This document shows, piece by piece, positions 22,637-29,805 of a DNA stretch of 35,139 nt. The notes beneath the pieces are model-generated. The model was not told where the DNA came from. It saw only the letters and a list, made by a program, of their open reading frames with translations, and searched no databases. Origin of the DNA: Clostridia bacterium (lineage in GTDB: Bacteria > Bacillota > DSM-521 > Neomoorellales > JACIYF01). A program made the position numbers and the translations under genes. Each line of letters begins with the position of its first letter. Within the stretch, counting starts at the first letter, position 1. The stretch lies in assembly GCA_014360065.1 (NCBI GenBank), contig JACIYF010000016.1, positions 1-35,139 on the forward strand. The letters are read 5' to 3'.

Positions 22637-24058
22637 ATGGGATCGATAACCATAACCGGTCTAGCGTCGGGCATAGATACGGATAGCATAATCCAACAGC
22701 TAATGGATATCGAACGCATCCCCTTAACTAGGCTGCAGACGCGTCAAAGCACCATTACTGCCGAAAAAAGCGCTTGGCAGGACATATACTCCCGTCTCTC
22801 TGATCTTAAGAACAAATTGTTTGACTTGACGCTATCATCTACCTTCACCAGCCTTACAGCGGCTTCCAGCGATCCAGATATACTCACGGCCCAAGCCAGT
22901 GGCGACGCCGCTGTTGGGTCATACGAGATCACAGTTCAGGCATTGGCCAAAGCGGAGGTAGTGCAATCCAAAACCCTCAGCGAAATAAACCCTCAGTTAA
23001 AAGACCTCGATGATGCCCTTAACCTCAGTGGTAACATCATGATTAACAACGACAGCGAATCAGTAATTGATGTTAGGCTAGAAGATAGCCTGGTCTCCAT
23101 TAGAAACAAAATCAACAGTCTTAAAAACGCCAACGTGAGAGCAGACATAATAGACAACCGCTTGGTCCTGACTTCATTGAAGACAGGTAAAACTGAAGGT
23201 GCCATTACGTTAGGGGGCGACACTTCCGGGCAGCAGGTTCTGCTGCAGTTGGGACTAATAAAAACAGATCCGAACAACCCCGCTACCGTTGTTAACAATA
23301 CAGTAGTGTTTCCTGAAAATGCTTCCTTTATAGTCAACGGTATTACGATTGAAAGATCGAGCAACACCGTCACCGATGTTATCCCGGGAGTAACCTTGAA
23401 CTTAGTAGGAGCAGACGGGAACCGAACGGTCACCCTGACAATTGCCTATAATACTCAGAAAGCCAAGGATGCCATCAAGGCCTTTGTCGACCAGTACAAC
23501 TCGGTCATGAGCTTAATTGCCGGCAAAATGGGTGACAAAGGCGAGCTACAGGGCGACCTTGCTTTGATGGACATAAAGCAAAATCTGTGGTCCAAAGTGA
23601 CCGATCGCTTTGCGGCTGCTAGCGGAGGTTATAGCTGTCTGCCTCAGATCGGTATCAGTACTAGCGATAGCTCCTCTAGCCTACTCTTTGACAGCGCCGG
23701 CAAGCTCTCCATCAGTGATGCTAAGCTTTCCGAAGCCTTGCAGGATCCTGATAAGGTGTGTGCTCTTTTTCGCACCGATGATGGGAAAGGCCTGGCCCAG
23801 GTCTTGTCTGGATACCTTGACTCCTTGCTCCGTAGCGGCGATGGGCTGATTCCAGCCAAGCAAGATGGGTTGGACCGCATCTTAAAAGACATGGCCGATC
23901 AATCCCAAAGGCTTGAGGATAGACTGACCCAGGTTGAGCAGCGGTATCGGCAGCAGTTTTTGGCCCTGGAGCGGGCGCTGGCAACACTACAGAGTCAGGG
24001 TAACTGGCTAGCCGGGCAGATTGCCAGGATGACCGCTCAGACGCCGAGTGGGGTGTAA
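22637..24058 (+). CDS. fliD: Flagellar filament cap protein FliD
   Basis: 473 residues from ATG 22637 behind GGGGGG (22624-22629). Earlier in-frame starts at 22619/22622 lie in or before that site, and the residues after 22637 (GSITITGLASGIDTDSIIQQLM) match the usual FliD N terminus. The N-terminal domain (to about 110) and the C-terminal domain (about 270-473, with LDRILKDMADQSQRLEDRLTQVEQRYRQQFLALERAL) are both well conserved. The middle D2-D3 part is moderate in size. FliD forms the oligomeric cap under which flagellin folds. It is exported with FliS/FliT-type chaperones encoded downstream. Confidence 0.95.
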   Translation: MGSITITGLASGIDTDSIIQQLMDIERIPLTRLQTRQSTITAEKSAWQDIYSRLSDLKNKLFDLTLSSTFTSLTAASSDPDILTAQASGDAAVGSYEITVQALAKAEVVQSKTLSEINPQLKDLDDALNLSGNIMINNDSESVIDVRLEDSLVSIRNKINSLKNANVRADIIDNRLVLTSLKTGKTEGAITLGGDTSGQQVLLQLGLIKTDPNNPATVVNNTVVFPENASFIVNGITIERSSNTVTDVIPGVTLNLVGADGNRTVTLTIAYNTQKAKDAIKAFVDQYNSVMSLIAGKMGDKGELQGDLALMDIKQNLWSKVTDRFAAASGGYSCLPQIGISTSDSSSSLLFDSAGKLSISDAKLSEALQDPDKVCALFRTDDGKGLAQVLSGYLDSLLRSGDGLIPAKQDGLDRILKDMADQSQRLEDRLTQVEQRYRQQFLALERALATLQSQGNWLAGQIARMTAQTPSGV

Positions 24059-24060
24059 AC

Positions 24061-24483
24061 ATGCAAGACAATTATGCTTCCAAAGCTCTCGGTGCTTATC
24101 AAGAGAACCAAGTGCAAACTCTCTCTCAGGAGAAGCTGGTGCTGATGCTTTATGATGGCTTGTTGCGCTTTCTGGGCCAAGCCCAAGAGGCTCTCAAGCT
24201 TAATCGCTTGGATCAAGTCAATTCAAGTCTGTGCCGGGCCGAGGACATTGTATTAGAGCTCATAATGGGATTAGACTACAGTGCGGGCCCCATAGCTGGC
24301 AGTCTGGGTAGCCTTTATGATTTTATGTACAGAGAGCTGTTAAGGGCCAACCTCAAAAAAGATCCTCAGGCCATCGGAGGGGTTCAACGTCTGGTTGCAG
24401 AACTGCGGGACGCTTGGATGCAGGCTATTAGGGTATATCGCAGTGGCAACTATACTCGAGGCGGGATAGAAACCCATGGATAG
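24061..24483 (+). CDS. fliS: Flagellar export chaperone FliS
   Basis: 140 residues from ATG 24061, 2 bases after the fliD stop, with GGGGTG inside the fliD end as ribosome binding site. It is the flagellin-specific export chaperone, a small four-helix bundle. Characteristic segments are YASKALGAYQENQVQTLSQEKLVLMLYDGLLRFLGQAQEAL and the C-terminal DFMYRELLRANLKKDP. It overlaps the next gene by 8 bases. Confidence 0.95.
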   Translation: MQDNYASKALGAYQENQVQTLSQEKLVLMLYDGLLRFLGQAQEALKLNRLDQVNSSLCRAEDIVLELIMGLDYSAGPIAGSLGSLYDFMYRELLRANLKKDPQAIGGVQRLVAELRDAWMQAIRVYRSGNYTRGGIETHG

Positions 24484-24817
24484 TCACGACCTCCAGCGCC
24501 GAATTGAGGAGTTGCTGACAAGACAAGGCCAAATCATAGCCGAGGGTCGTTATGAGGACATTTGCCAGACCGAAAAGGAATTCCTAGACTGGGGTAAGCA
24601 GATAGAATTAGGCGCTGGAGACGGAGCCATCTCTACAGGCGAGTTGGTGGAACTGTTGCAGAAAGCTCTGGAAAGAAATCTGATACTTCAGAGGGAGATT
24701 AAGGATTTGCAGCTGGATGCGGTTAAACTCTTGACCACACTCCGTACTGCCAAAAGTGACCACTGGCTAAGCAAGCCAACTGTTGGTTGTGGGCGGCTAA
24801 TTAACCGATTGTGCTGA
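24476..24817 (+). CDS. FliT-like small helical protein, probable flagellar export chaperone
   Basis: 113 residues from ATG 24476, overlapping the end of fliS. It is helical throughout, with heptad-like Leu/Ile spacing (LQRRIEELLTRQGQIIAEGRYEDICQTEKEFLDW, then LLQKALERNLILQREIKDLQLDAVKLL). I find no sequence motif that identifies a family, but its position directly after fliD-fliS and its size fit FliT, the FliD chaperone. Two unpaired Cys lie in the basic tail. It is the last gene of its transcript, followed by a terminator 52 bases later. Confidence 0.6.
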   Translation: MDSHDLQRRIEELLTRQGQIIAEGRYEDICQTEKEFLDWGKQIELGAGDGAISTGELVELLQKALERNLILQREIKDLQLDAVKLLTTLRTAKSDHWLSKPTVGCGRLINRLC

Positions 24818-24868
24818 GGTGCTTTTAAGAATTAAGAAAATCCAAGGCCACGGGCTATCTTTATTGTG

Positions 24869-24899
24869 AGCGACCTAATAGGTCGCTTTTCGGTTTTTT
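24869..24899 (+). terminator. Rho-independent terminator after the fliT-like gene
   Basis: AGCGACCT-AAT-AGGTCGCT (24869-24887), an 8-bp perfect stem with a 3-base loop. It is followed by TTT, CGG and TTTTTT (24888-24899). Confidence 0.83.
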
Positions 24900-24908
24900 A
24901 ATAAATTT

Positions 24909-24948
24909 TTTGTCGAAAAAAGTTTTGTCCTAGCAGGATTTTGTCAAA
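24909..24948. promoter_or_regulatory. Cluster of Spo0A-box-like sequences
   Basis: Compared with the Spo0A (0A) box TTTGTCRAA: TTTGTCGAA at 24909-24917 and TTTGTCAAA at 24940-24948 match at every position, and TTTGTCCTA at 24924-24932 matches 7 of 9. The starts are 15 and 16 bases apart, so the two perfect boxes are 31 bases apart, close to three helical turns. They lie about 80-120 bases upstream of the putative -10 of the flgB leader. Binding is inferred from the consensus only. Confidence 0.5.
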
Positions 24949-25064
24949 ACATGTGGAAACAAATACCTAGCCATGGAAAGAAATAACTATGGGAAGAAAA
25001 AGATAGCACAGGGGGAAAATTTTAGTACAATATATATCCTGGTTCTCATTGGCTTTCTGTGATC

Positions 25065-25087
25065 AAAGGATAAACAAAAGGATAAAC
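25065..25087 (+). repeat. 11-base direct repeat AAAGGATAAAC, two copies
   Basis: Exact copies at 25065-25075 and 25077-25087, separated by one base (period 12). They are placed between the -10-like element and the riboswitch. They would be in the 5' leader if transcription starts near 25037. Function unknown. Confidence 0.6.
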
Positions 25088-25108
25088 GGAATATCGGTTT
25101 CCGATTCC
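25088..25108 (+). other. Leader hairpin overlapping riboswitch P1
   Basis: ATCGG-TTT-CCGAT (25093-25105), with a GGA/TCC extension across a 2-base bulge (25088-25090 with 25106-25108). The 3' arm is also the 5' strand of riboswitch helix P1, so the two structures exclude each other. Confidence 0.5.
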
Positions 25109-25199
25109 ATAAAAGGCAATCTTCTCGAAAGAGAAAGAGCGCAAAGCCAAGGGTCTAAGGCTTCCTTGGGAAGCTATGATGGCTAGGCTGCTGGAATCG
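25102..25199 (+). promoter_or_regulatory. Cyclic-di-GMP-I riboswitch (GEMM-I class) in the flgB operon leader
   Basis: P1 is CGATTCCA (25102-25109) with TGGAATCG (25192-25199), 8 perfect pairs. The next helix is built from GGC (25115-25117) and GCC (25146-25148) around a hairpin with GAAA tetraloop (CTCGAAAGAG, 25124-25133), followed by the class hallmark GCGCAAAGCC (25139-25148). The third helix begins GGGTCTAAGG and contains TCTAAG...CTATGATGG (25154-25181), which resembles the tetraloop receptor that docks the GAAA loop. These elements are in the order and spacing of the c-di-GMP-I aptamer. The element precedes an intrinsic terminator and flgB, as in Clostridioides difficile, where c-di-GMP turns off the flgB operon. 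Confidence 0.9.
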
Positions 25200-25227
25200 C
25201 AGGTGATGGTTTTTTAACCGTTTCTTA

Positions 25228-25267
25228 GCAAGCCTGCCCGGCGCCTTGGCTGGGCAGGTTGCTTTTT
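25228..25267 (+). terminator. Intrinsic terminator of the riboswitch expression platform
   Basis: GCAAGCCTGCCC (25228-25239, with one bulged G) pairs with GGGCAGGTTGC (25252-25262), followed by TTTTT (25263-25267). It lies 42 bases before the flgB start. The 5' arm (AGCAAGCCT, 25227-25235) can alternatively pair with AGGCTGCT (25185-25192) in the aptamer, giving an antiterminator when the aptamer is unfolded. Confidence 0.87.
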
Positions 25268-25308
25268 AAAGGCACTATAGAATATCGTACTGCAAGGGGT
25301 GAAGGAAT

Positions 25309-25713
25309 ATGCTGGATACAACCACCATGGTAGCGTTGGTCAAAAATCTGGATGGGGCTGCTGCCCGCCAACGGGCTATTGCCAGCAATGTGGCTAACAT
25401 TGATACCCCGAACTATAAGCGATTAGTTGTACAGTTCGAAGATCAATTGCGAAAAGCTCTCATGGATAAGGGAGAACTGGCTCTGTGGACGACTCATCCC
25501 GGCCATATTAGCAATCTGCCCGAATTGGGGCAGATATCTCCCAAGGTAGTGCGGGACGAGAGCACTGCGATGCGAACCGATGGCAACAATGTTGACATTG
25601 AGCAAGAGATGATAGAGCTAGCTGCCAACACGCTCAATTACCAAATATCCTCGCAACAGCTAAACACCCGGCTGGCAATGCTTCGGTATGCCATCAATGA
25701 GGGGAGGCGATAG
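25309..25713 (+). CDS. flgB: Flagellar basal-body rod protein FlgB
   Basis: 134 residues from ATG 25309, with GGGGTGAAGGA upstream. FlgB is a proximal rod subunit. The N-terminal rod motif is ARQRAIASNVANIDTPNYKR (family SNxANxxTPxYK), and the C-terminal part has NNVDIEQEMIELAANTLNYQISSQQLNTRLAMLRYAI, also conserved. The length is normal. It is the first gene of the basal-body/hook operon and therefore the direct target of the riboswitch terminator. Confidence 0.96.
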   Translation: MLDTTTMVALVKNLDGAAARQRAIASNVANIDTPNYKRLVVQFEDQLRKALMDKGELALWTTHPGHISNLPELGQISPKVVRDESTAMRTDGNNVDIEQEMIELAANTLNYQISSQQLNTRLAMLRYAINEGRR

Positions 25714-25715
25714 GT

Positions 25716-26153
25716 TTGGCATGGTTCCAGGCTTTATCCATCAGCGGGTCGGGGCTGACCGCCCAGCGTCTGCGTTTGGATTTGATTTCTAGTAACCTAG
25801 CCAATATGGAGAGCACCAGGGGTGCCTATGGCGGTTACTATCGCCGGAAATTGCCGGTCTTTAGCGAATGCTTAGCCCAATCTTTGGACCCGTATGCCTG
25901 GGGTACCCAGGAGGCATTGGGCAGCGGAGTGCGGGTAGTGGCCGTAGTCGAGGACCCATCCCCACCCCGGTTGGTATACAATCCTTCGCATCCGGACGCA
26001 CGGCCTGACGGTTACGTTGCTTATCCCAACATCAACGTGGCCGATGAAATGGTTGATATGCTTACAGCGGCACGTTCATACGAGGCCAACGTAACTGCTT
26101 TTAATGCCGGCAAGAACATTATCCTCAAGGCCCTGGAGATCGGCCGAGGCTAA
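25716..26153 (+). CDS. flgC: Flagellar basal-body rod protein FlgC
   Basis: 145 residues from TTG 25716, 2 bases after flgB, with GGGGAGGCGATAGG (within the flgB end) as ribosome binding site. It is a rod protein with the shared axial motif SISGSGLTAQRLRLDLISSNLANMESTRGAYGGYYRRK. The C-terminal segment YPNINVADEMVDMLTAARSYEANVTAFNAGKNIILKALEIG is the standard FlgC end. The length is normal. Confidence 0.96.
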   Translation: MAWFQALSISGSGLTAQRLRLDLISSNLANMESTRGAYGGYYRRKLPVFSECLAQSLDPYAWGTQEALGSGVRVVAVVEDPSPPRLVYNPSHPDARPDGYVAYPNINVADEMVDMLTAARSYEANVTAFNAGKNIILKALEIGRG

Positions 26154-26166
26154 GGAGGCTTTTGCT

Positions 26167-26490
26167 ATGACCATTGCCAATTTGACGGCTATTGGCCCAG
26201 TTAGCAACTTGGTTTCTCCGCAAGGGGTGGCAAATCCACAAAACCAGCAGAGCCAACAAGGCTCTGCACCCCAATCATTTTTGACGGCGCTAAAGGACGC
26301 GTGGAATCAAGTGAACTACTTGCAGGAACAAGCTGATCAGGTAACTCAGGCCTATTTGGCGGGTCAAATCCAGGATGTGCATCAGGTGATGATTGCTACT
26401 GAAGAGGCCAATTTGGCGTTGCAACTGACGGTACAAATCCGTAACAAGATAATTGAGGCCTATCAAGAGGTTTCCCGGATGCAAATCTAG
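26167..26490 (+). CDS. fliE: Flagellar hook-basal body complex protein FliE
   Basis: 107 residues from ATG 26167, behind AAGGAGGC (26152-26159). The frame is open to 26104, but that part lies over the end of flgC. FliE joins the MS ring to the rod and is the first axial protein exported. The conserved C-terminal half reads QSFLTALKDAWNQVNYLQEQADQ, then DVHQVMIATEEANLALQLTVQIRNKIIEAYQEVSRMQI, ending at the usual place. The N-terminal third is Gln/Ser-rich and variable. Confidence 0.95.
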   Translation: MTIANLTAIGPVSNLVSPQGVANPQNQQSQQGSAPQSFLTALKDAWNQVNYLQEQADQVTQAYLAGQIQDVHQVMIATEEANLALQLTVQIRNKIIEAYQEVSRMQI

Positions 26491-26511
26491 GTCGCCAAAG
26501 GAAGGTCACAG

Positions 26512-28077
26512 ATGAATCTTAACGGACTCCTTATTCGCTTCAACCGTTGGTGGACGAACCTTAGTCCAACCAAAAAAATCGTATACCCGGCACTATTGGG
26601 AGTAGCGCTGGTTGCTATAGTTGTTGGCACCCAAAGGCTGACGCGGGTAGAATATGCTCCCCTATTCGGCAATTTGGATCCTCAAAGCGCCAGTGCGATT
26701 GTGGAAAAGCTGAAACAAGATAAGGTTCCGTATCAGCTGGCAGACAACGGCGCCACCATAATGGTGCCAAAGGATCAGGTATACGACCTCAGGCTGCAAA
26801 TGGCCGGTAGCGGTTTGGTAGCTGGAGGCGGAGGCAAGGGATTTGAGTTATTTGACCAGAATCAACTGGGATTGTCCGATTTTCAGCAACAAGTGGATTA
26901 CCAGAGAGCTTTACAGGTGGAGCTCCAACGAACCATTGGGTGGATGGATCAGGTGGACCAGGCCCGGGTGCATATTACCATGGCGCAACCGAGCCTTTAC
27001 AGCCAACAGGAAAAGCCTGCCCAAGCGGTAGTCAGCTTGCGGCTTAAGCCGATGGCCAAGCTCAGCCCTGAGCAAGTTAAGTCTATTGTTTACTTGGTTT
27101 CTGGCGCGGTGGACAATTTACCGCCAGAGAACGTTAAAGTAATTGATACCAGAGGCGAAGTGCTGAGCGACTTGATCCTAGCAGACCTGTCTAGCTCTTC
27201 AAGTTCTCCTTCCACTGGAGTTCAGCAGGAGTTAAAGCGTAACTTCGAACGCGACTTAGAAAAACGGATCACTCAAGTCTTGGACCAAGTCTTAGGGCCC
27301 AACAAAGCAGCGGTAATGGTTAGCGCCAATTTAGATTTTAGTCAACACGAAGTTACGCGGATTGAGTACGGCCCCAACAACGTATTACGTAGCGAACAGG
27401 TTATCCAGGAACAGACCACCGGCGCTGGCCCGACGGGAGGAATTCCTGGCACGCCATCCAATGTTGGCAATTATCCTATTCCCCAGACTGGTGGGCAGCA
27501 AGGTAGCAATCGGTCGCAAACTACCAGAAACTATGAGGTGACGCAAAACCAAGACCGGATAGTGTATGCGCCAGGTCGGTTACAGAACCTTTCAGCTTCA
27601 GTGGTGCTAGATGGGGCATTGCCGCCACAGACCATAAGCCAGGTGCAAAACCTGGTGGCAGCAGCTATTGGTTTTCAGCAGGCCAGGGGAGATCAGATTA
27701 ATGTCACCAGCATCCCGTTCGACCGAAGCTGGGAGCAGCAACAGCAGCAGGAAATGCAGCAAGCTGCTCAGGACGAGGCTCGTCGACAGGCCCTTAAACG
27801 ATACATCACCTTGGGAGCCATAGGGCTGGTAGCATTGCTGCTTGTAGTTGGCACCCTGATCTGGCTCAGGCGGCGTTCACAGGCGGTACCTGAGTTGGCA
27901 GGGGCAGAGCTTGCGGGCGTACCTGTGGCAGCCACAGGTGACGTAGCCCCCATAGAGTTGGCTCCGGAACAGCAAAAAGAGCGAGACCGGCAGGAGAAGG
28001 TGCGGGAGAGTATACGCAAGCAACCTGATCAGGCGGCGCAATTGTTGCGGACTTGGGTAGCTGAGGACCGGACGTAG
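26512..28077 (+). CDS. fliF: Flagellar MS-ring protein FliF
   Basis: 521 residues from ATG 26512. It forms the MS ring in the cytoplasmic membrane. The first membrane helix is at about residues 23-40 (IVYPALLGVALVAIVVGT). The ring-building motifs RBM1-RBM3 include VEYAPLFGNLDPQSASAIVEKL, the FELFDQNQLGLSDFQQQVDYQRALQVELQRTI core, and ARVHITMAQPSLYSQQEKPAQAVV. The second helix is at about 431-453 (LGAIGLVALLLVVGTLIWL). The C-terminal tail (to 521) ends SIRKQPDQAAQLLRTWVAED, the FliG-binding peptide. A Gly/Gln/Asn-rich loop (about 305-345) lies between the ring motifs, and a Gln-rich stretch precedes the second helix. Confidence 0.96.
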   Translation: MNLNGLLIRFNRWWTNLSPTKKIVYPALLGVALVAIVVGTQRLTRVEYAPLFGNLDPQSASAIVEKLKQDKVPYQLADNGATIMVPKDQVYDLRLQMAGSGLVAGGGGKGFELFDQNQLGLSDFQQQVDYQRALQVELQRTIGWMDQVDQARVHITMAQPSLYSQQEKPAQAVVSLRLKPMAKLSPEQVKSIVYLVSGAVDNLPPENVKVIDTRGEVLSDLILADLSSSSSSPSTGVQQELKRNFERDLEKRITQVLDQVLGPNKAAVMVSANLDFSQHEVTRIEYGPNNVLRSEQVIQEQTTGAGPTGGIPGTPSNVGNYPIPQTGGQQGSNRSQTTRNYEVTQNQDRIVYAPGRLQNLSASVVLDGALPPQTISQVQNLVAAAIGFQQARGDQINVTSIPFDRSWEQQQQQEMQQAAQDEARRQALKRYITLGAIGLVALLLVVGTLIWLRRRSQAVPELAGAELAGVPVAATGDVAPIELAPEQQKERDRQEKVRESIRKQPDQAAQLLRTWVAEDRT

Positions 28078-28088
28078 GGGTGGGATCG

Positions 28089-29099
28089 TTGGCAAAAGGG
28101 AAGGAACTTACTGGTTTAGAAAAAGCGGCCATATTCCTTATCACTATTGGTCCGGAGCTGTCGTCCCTAATACTCCGCGAGCTCTCCCAAGAAGAAATTG
28201 AGCGCATTAGCCAGCAAATTGCCAATACCAGCAAGGTTGATCCGGCGGTTCAGATAGAGGTGCTAGAAGAGTTCCTTCAGCTGAGTCAGGCGCAGCAATA
28301 CATCATCCGCGGAGGTATCGAGTACGCTCGGGAGGTGCTGGAAAGGAGCCTGGGGCCGACCAAGGCAGCAGAGATTATCCGGCGATTAACCGAAAGCTCG
28401 CGCATCAGGCCTTTTGGCTTAGTCAGAAAGACCGATCCCAAGCAGCTAGTTAACTTCATTAGCAATGAGCATCCTCAAACCATTGCCTTGATCCTGTCGT
28501 ATTTGGAGCCAGAACAGGCAGCAGTAGTTTTGAGTTCGCTTCCTCAGGAGGAACAGACTGAAATTGCCAAAAGGATTGCCATCATGGAGCGGACTTCGCC
28601 GGAGGTCGTTAGAGAAGTGGAAATCATCCTGGAACGTAAACTATCTTCATTGGTCAGCCAGGATTTTACCATAACTGGCGGCGTCAAGACCTTGGTGGAC
28701 ATACTTAACCGAGTTGACCGGGGCACTGAAAAGACCATTTTAGAGGCGCTAGAGCAGGAAGACCAGGAGCTAGCGGAAGAGATTCGGAAGCGGATGTTTG
28801 TCTTTGAGGACGTGGTTACCCTGGAGGACAGCGCTATTCGCCGCGTCTTGCGGGAGGTAGATACCAAAGATCTGGCTTATGCCCTTAAAGGTTCAAGCGA
28901 GGAAGTTCAGAAGCGTATTTTCAAGAATCTGTCCAAACGAGCTGTGGAAATGTTGCAAGAAGATATGGAGCTGTTAGGACCGGTACGTTTGCGAGACGTG
29001 GAGGAAGCCCAACAAAAAATTGTCCAGGTTATTCGCCGGCTGGATGAGACCGGGGAGATAATCATCTCGCGGGGTGGAGAAGATGCCATTGTCTTCTAG
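28089..29099 (+). CDS. fliG: Flagellar motor switch protein FliG
   Basis: 336 residues from TTG 28089, whose ribosome binding site (GGGGTGGGA, 28077-28085) contains the alternative GTG 28080. The resulting start MAKGKELTGLEKAAIFL matches the family. FliG is the rotor protein that contacts the stator. The N-terminal FliF-binding domain, the middle domain with the EHPQTIALILSYL motif, and the C-terminal torque domain with VFEDVVTLEDSAIRRVLREVDTKDLAYALKGSSEEVQKRIFKNLSKRA are all complete. Charged residues in the torque helix are present. The length is normal. The 3' end overlaps fliH. Confidence 0.96.
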   Translation: MAKGKELTGLEKAAIFLITIGPELSSLILRELSQEEIERISQQIANTSKVDPAVQIEVLEEFLQLSQAQQYIIRGGIEYAREVLERSLGPTKAAEIIRRLTESSRIRPFGLVRKTDPKQLVNFISNEHPQTIALILSYLEPEQAAVVLSSLPQEEQTEIAKRIAIMERTSPEVVREVEIILERKLSSLVSQDFTITGGVKTLVDILNRVDRGTEKTILEALEQEDQELAEEIRKRMFVFEDVVTLEDSAIRRVLREVDTKDLAYALKGSSEEVQKRIFKNLSKRAVEMLQEDMELLGPVRLRDVEEAQQKIVQVIRRLDETGEIIISRGGEDAIVF

Positions 29100-29805
29100 G
29101 GTGATTAAGCATGTGCCGGTTGACCCCGGGCGATTTCGAGAAATCTGCTTTACGCAAAGGCTTCAGGTGCAAGTTAATCACCCCGAGGCGTGCCCCAGTA
29201 ATACACTTGTTTCATCAGAAGCAGCCCGGGAAGAAGCTCAAGCCCTAATAAAGCAGGCAAAAGCTGAATCCGAGGCGCTGGTAGCTGCCGCCCAGCATGA
29301 AGCCCAGAGCATTAGAGCAGCAGCTGAGAAGGAGGGTTATCAAGCTGGGTACCAGGAGGGGCTTAGCCGTGGTTTGGAAGGTGCAAAACACGCCCGAACC
29401 CAGGCTGTAAAGGTCCTCAAGGAAGCACGGAAGCTAAAAAACAAAATAGTACTTGAGAGCGAGCAAGAGATCGTCCGCTTGGCCTTGCACATGGCGGAGA
29501 AGATTATTCGCAAAAGCGTGGAGCTCGATCCAGCTATCGTCGTATCCATCGCCCAAGAAGCGTTACGAAGACTTTGCGAAAACCAAGATTACATTATCTT
29601 TGCTCACCCATCAGACGCCGAGCTGATTCGGGAGAAGAAAGACGAACTCATGGCCAACCTGGACCACAGAGCTACCCTTCGTATCCTTCCGGATGAGAGC
29701 ATAGAGAAGGGCGGCTGCCGGGTGGTTACCGAGGATGGAGAACTAGTTGCAACTATAAATAGCCAGCTGCAAGAGTTGAAACGCTTATTGGCTGGTGATG
29801 ACTGA
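29083..29805 (+). CDS. fliH: Flagellar assembly protein FliH (export ATPase regulator)
   Basis: 240 residues from ATG 29083; GTG 29074 and TTG 29089 are alternatives, and all overlap the end of fliG. FliH binds FliI and docks it at the export gate. The middle part is a long Ala/Glu-rich helix with GxxxG-type repeats (EGYQAGYQEGLSRGLEGAKHA), typical of FliH. The C-terminal domain is AEKIIRKSVELDPAIVVSIAQEALRRL, then a stator-like fold shared with V-type ATPase subunit E. Its stop overlaps the fliI start (TGATG). Confidence 0.93.
   Translation: MPLSSRVIKHVPVDPGRFREICFTQRLQVQVNHPEACPSNTLVSSEAAREEAQALIKQAKAESEALVAAAQHEAQSIRAAAEKEGYQAGYQEGLSRGLEGAKHARTQAVKVLKEARKLKNKIVLESEQEIVRLALHMAEKIIRKSVELDPAIVVSIAQEALRRLCENQDYIIFAHPSDAELIREKKDELMANLDHRATLRILPDESIEKGGCRVVTEDGELVATINSQLQELKRLLAGDD

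Larger units (their letters stand above)
24818..25308 (+). other. 490-base intergenic regulatory region before flgB
   Basis: This stretch has no credible gene. In order it holds a terminator for the fliD-fliS transcript (24869-24899), an AT-rich part with Spo0A-like boxes (24909-24948), and a -10-like TACAAT followed by TATATAT (25026-25037) without a good -35. It continues with an 11-base direct repeat (25065-25087), a hairpin (25088-25108), a c-di-GMP-I riboswitch aptamer (25102-25199), an intrinsic terminator (25228-25267), and the flgB ribosome binding site (AAGGGGTGAAGGA, about 25293-25305). Confidence 0.8.

Noticed and set aside
25083-25107. TAAA ... TCCGATTC resembling a sigma-28 promoter in the flgB leader
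   Set aside because: The spacing is only 13 bases instead of 15-16, the -10 element has two mismatches, and the bases are explained by the leader hairpin and riboswitch P1.
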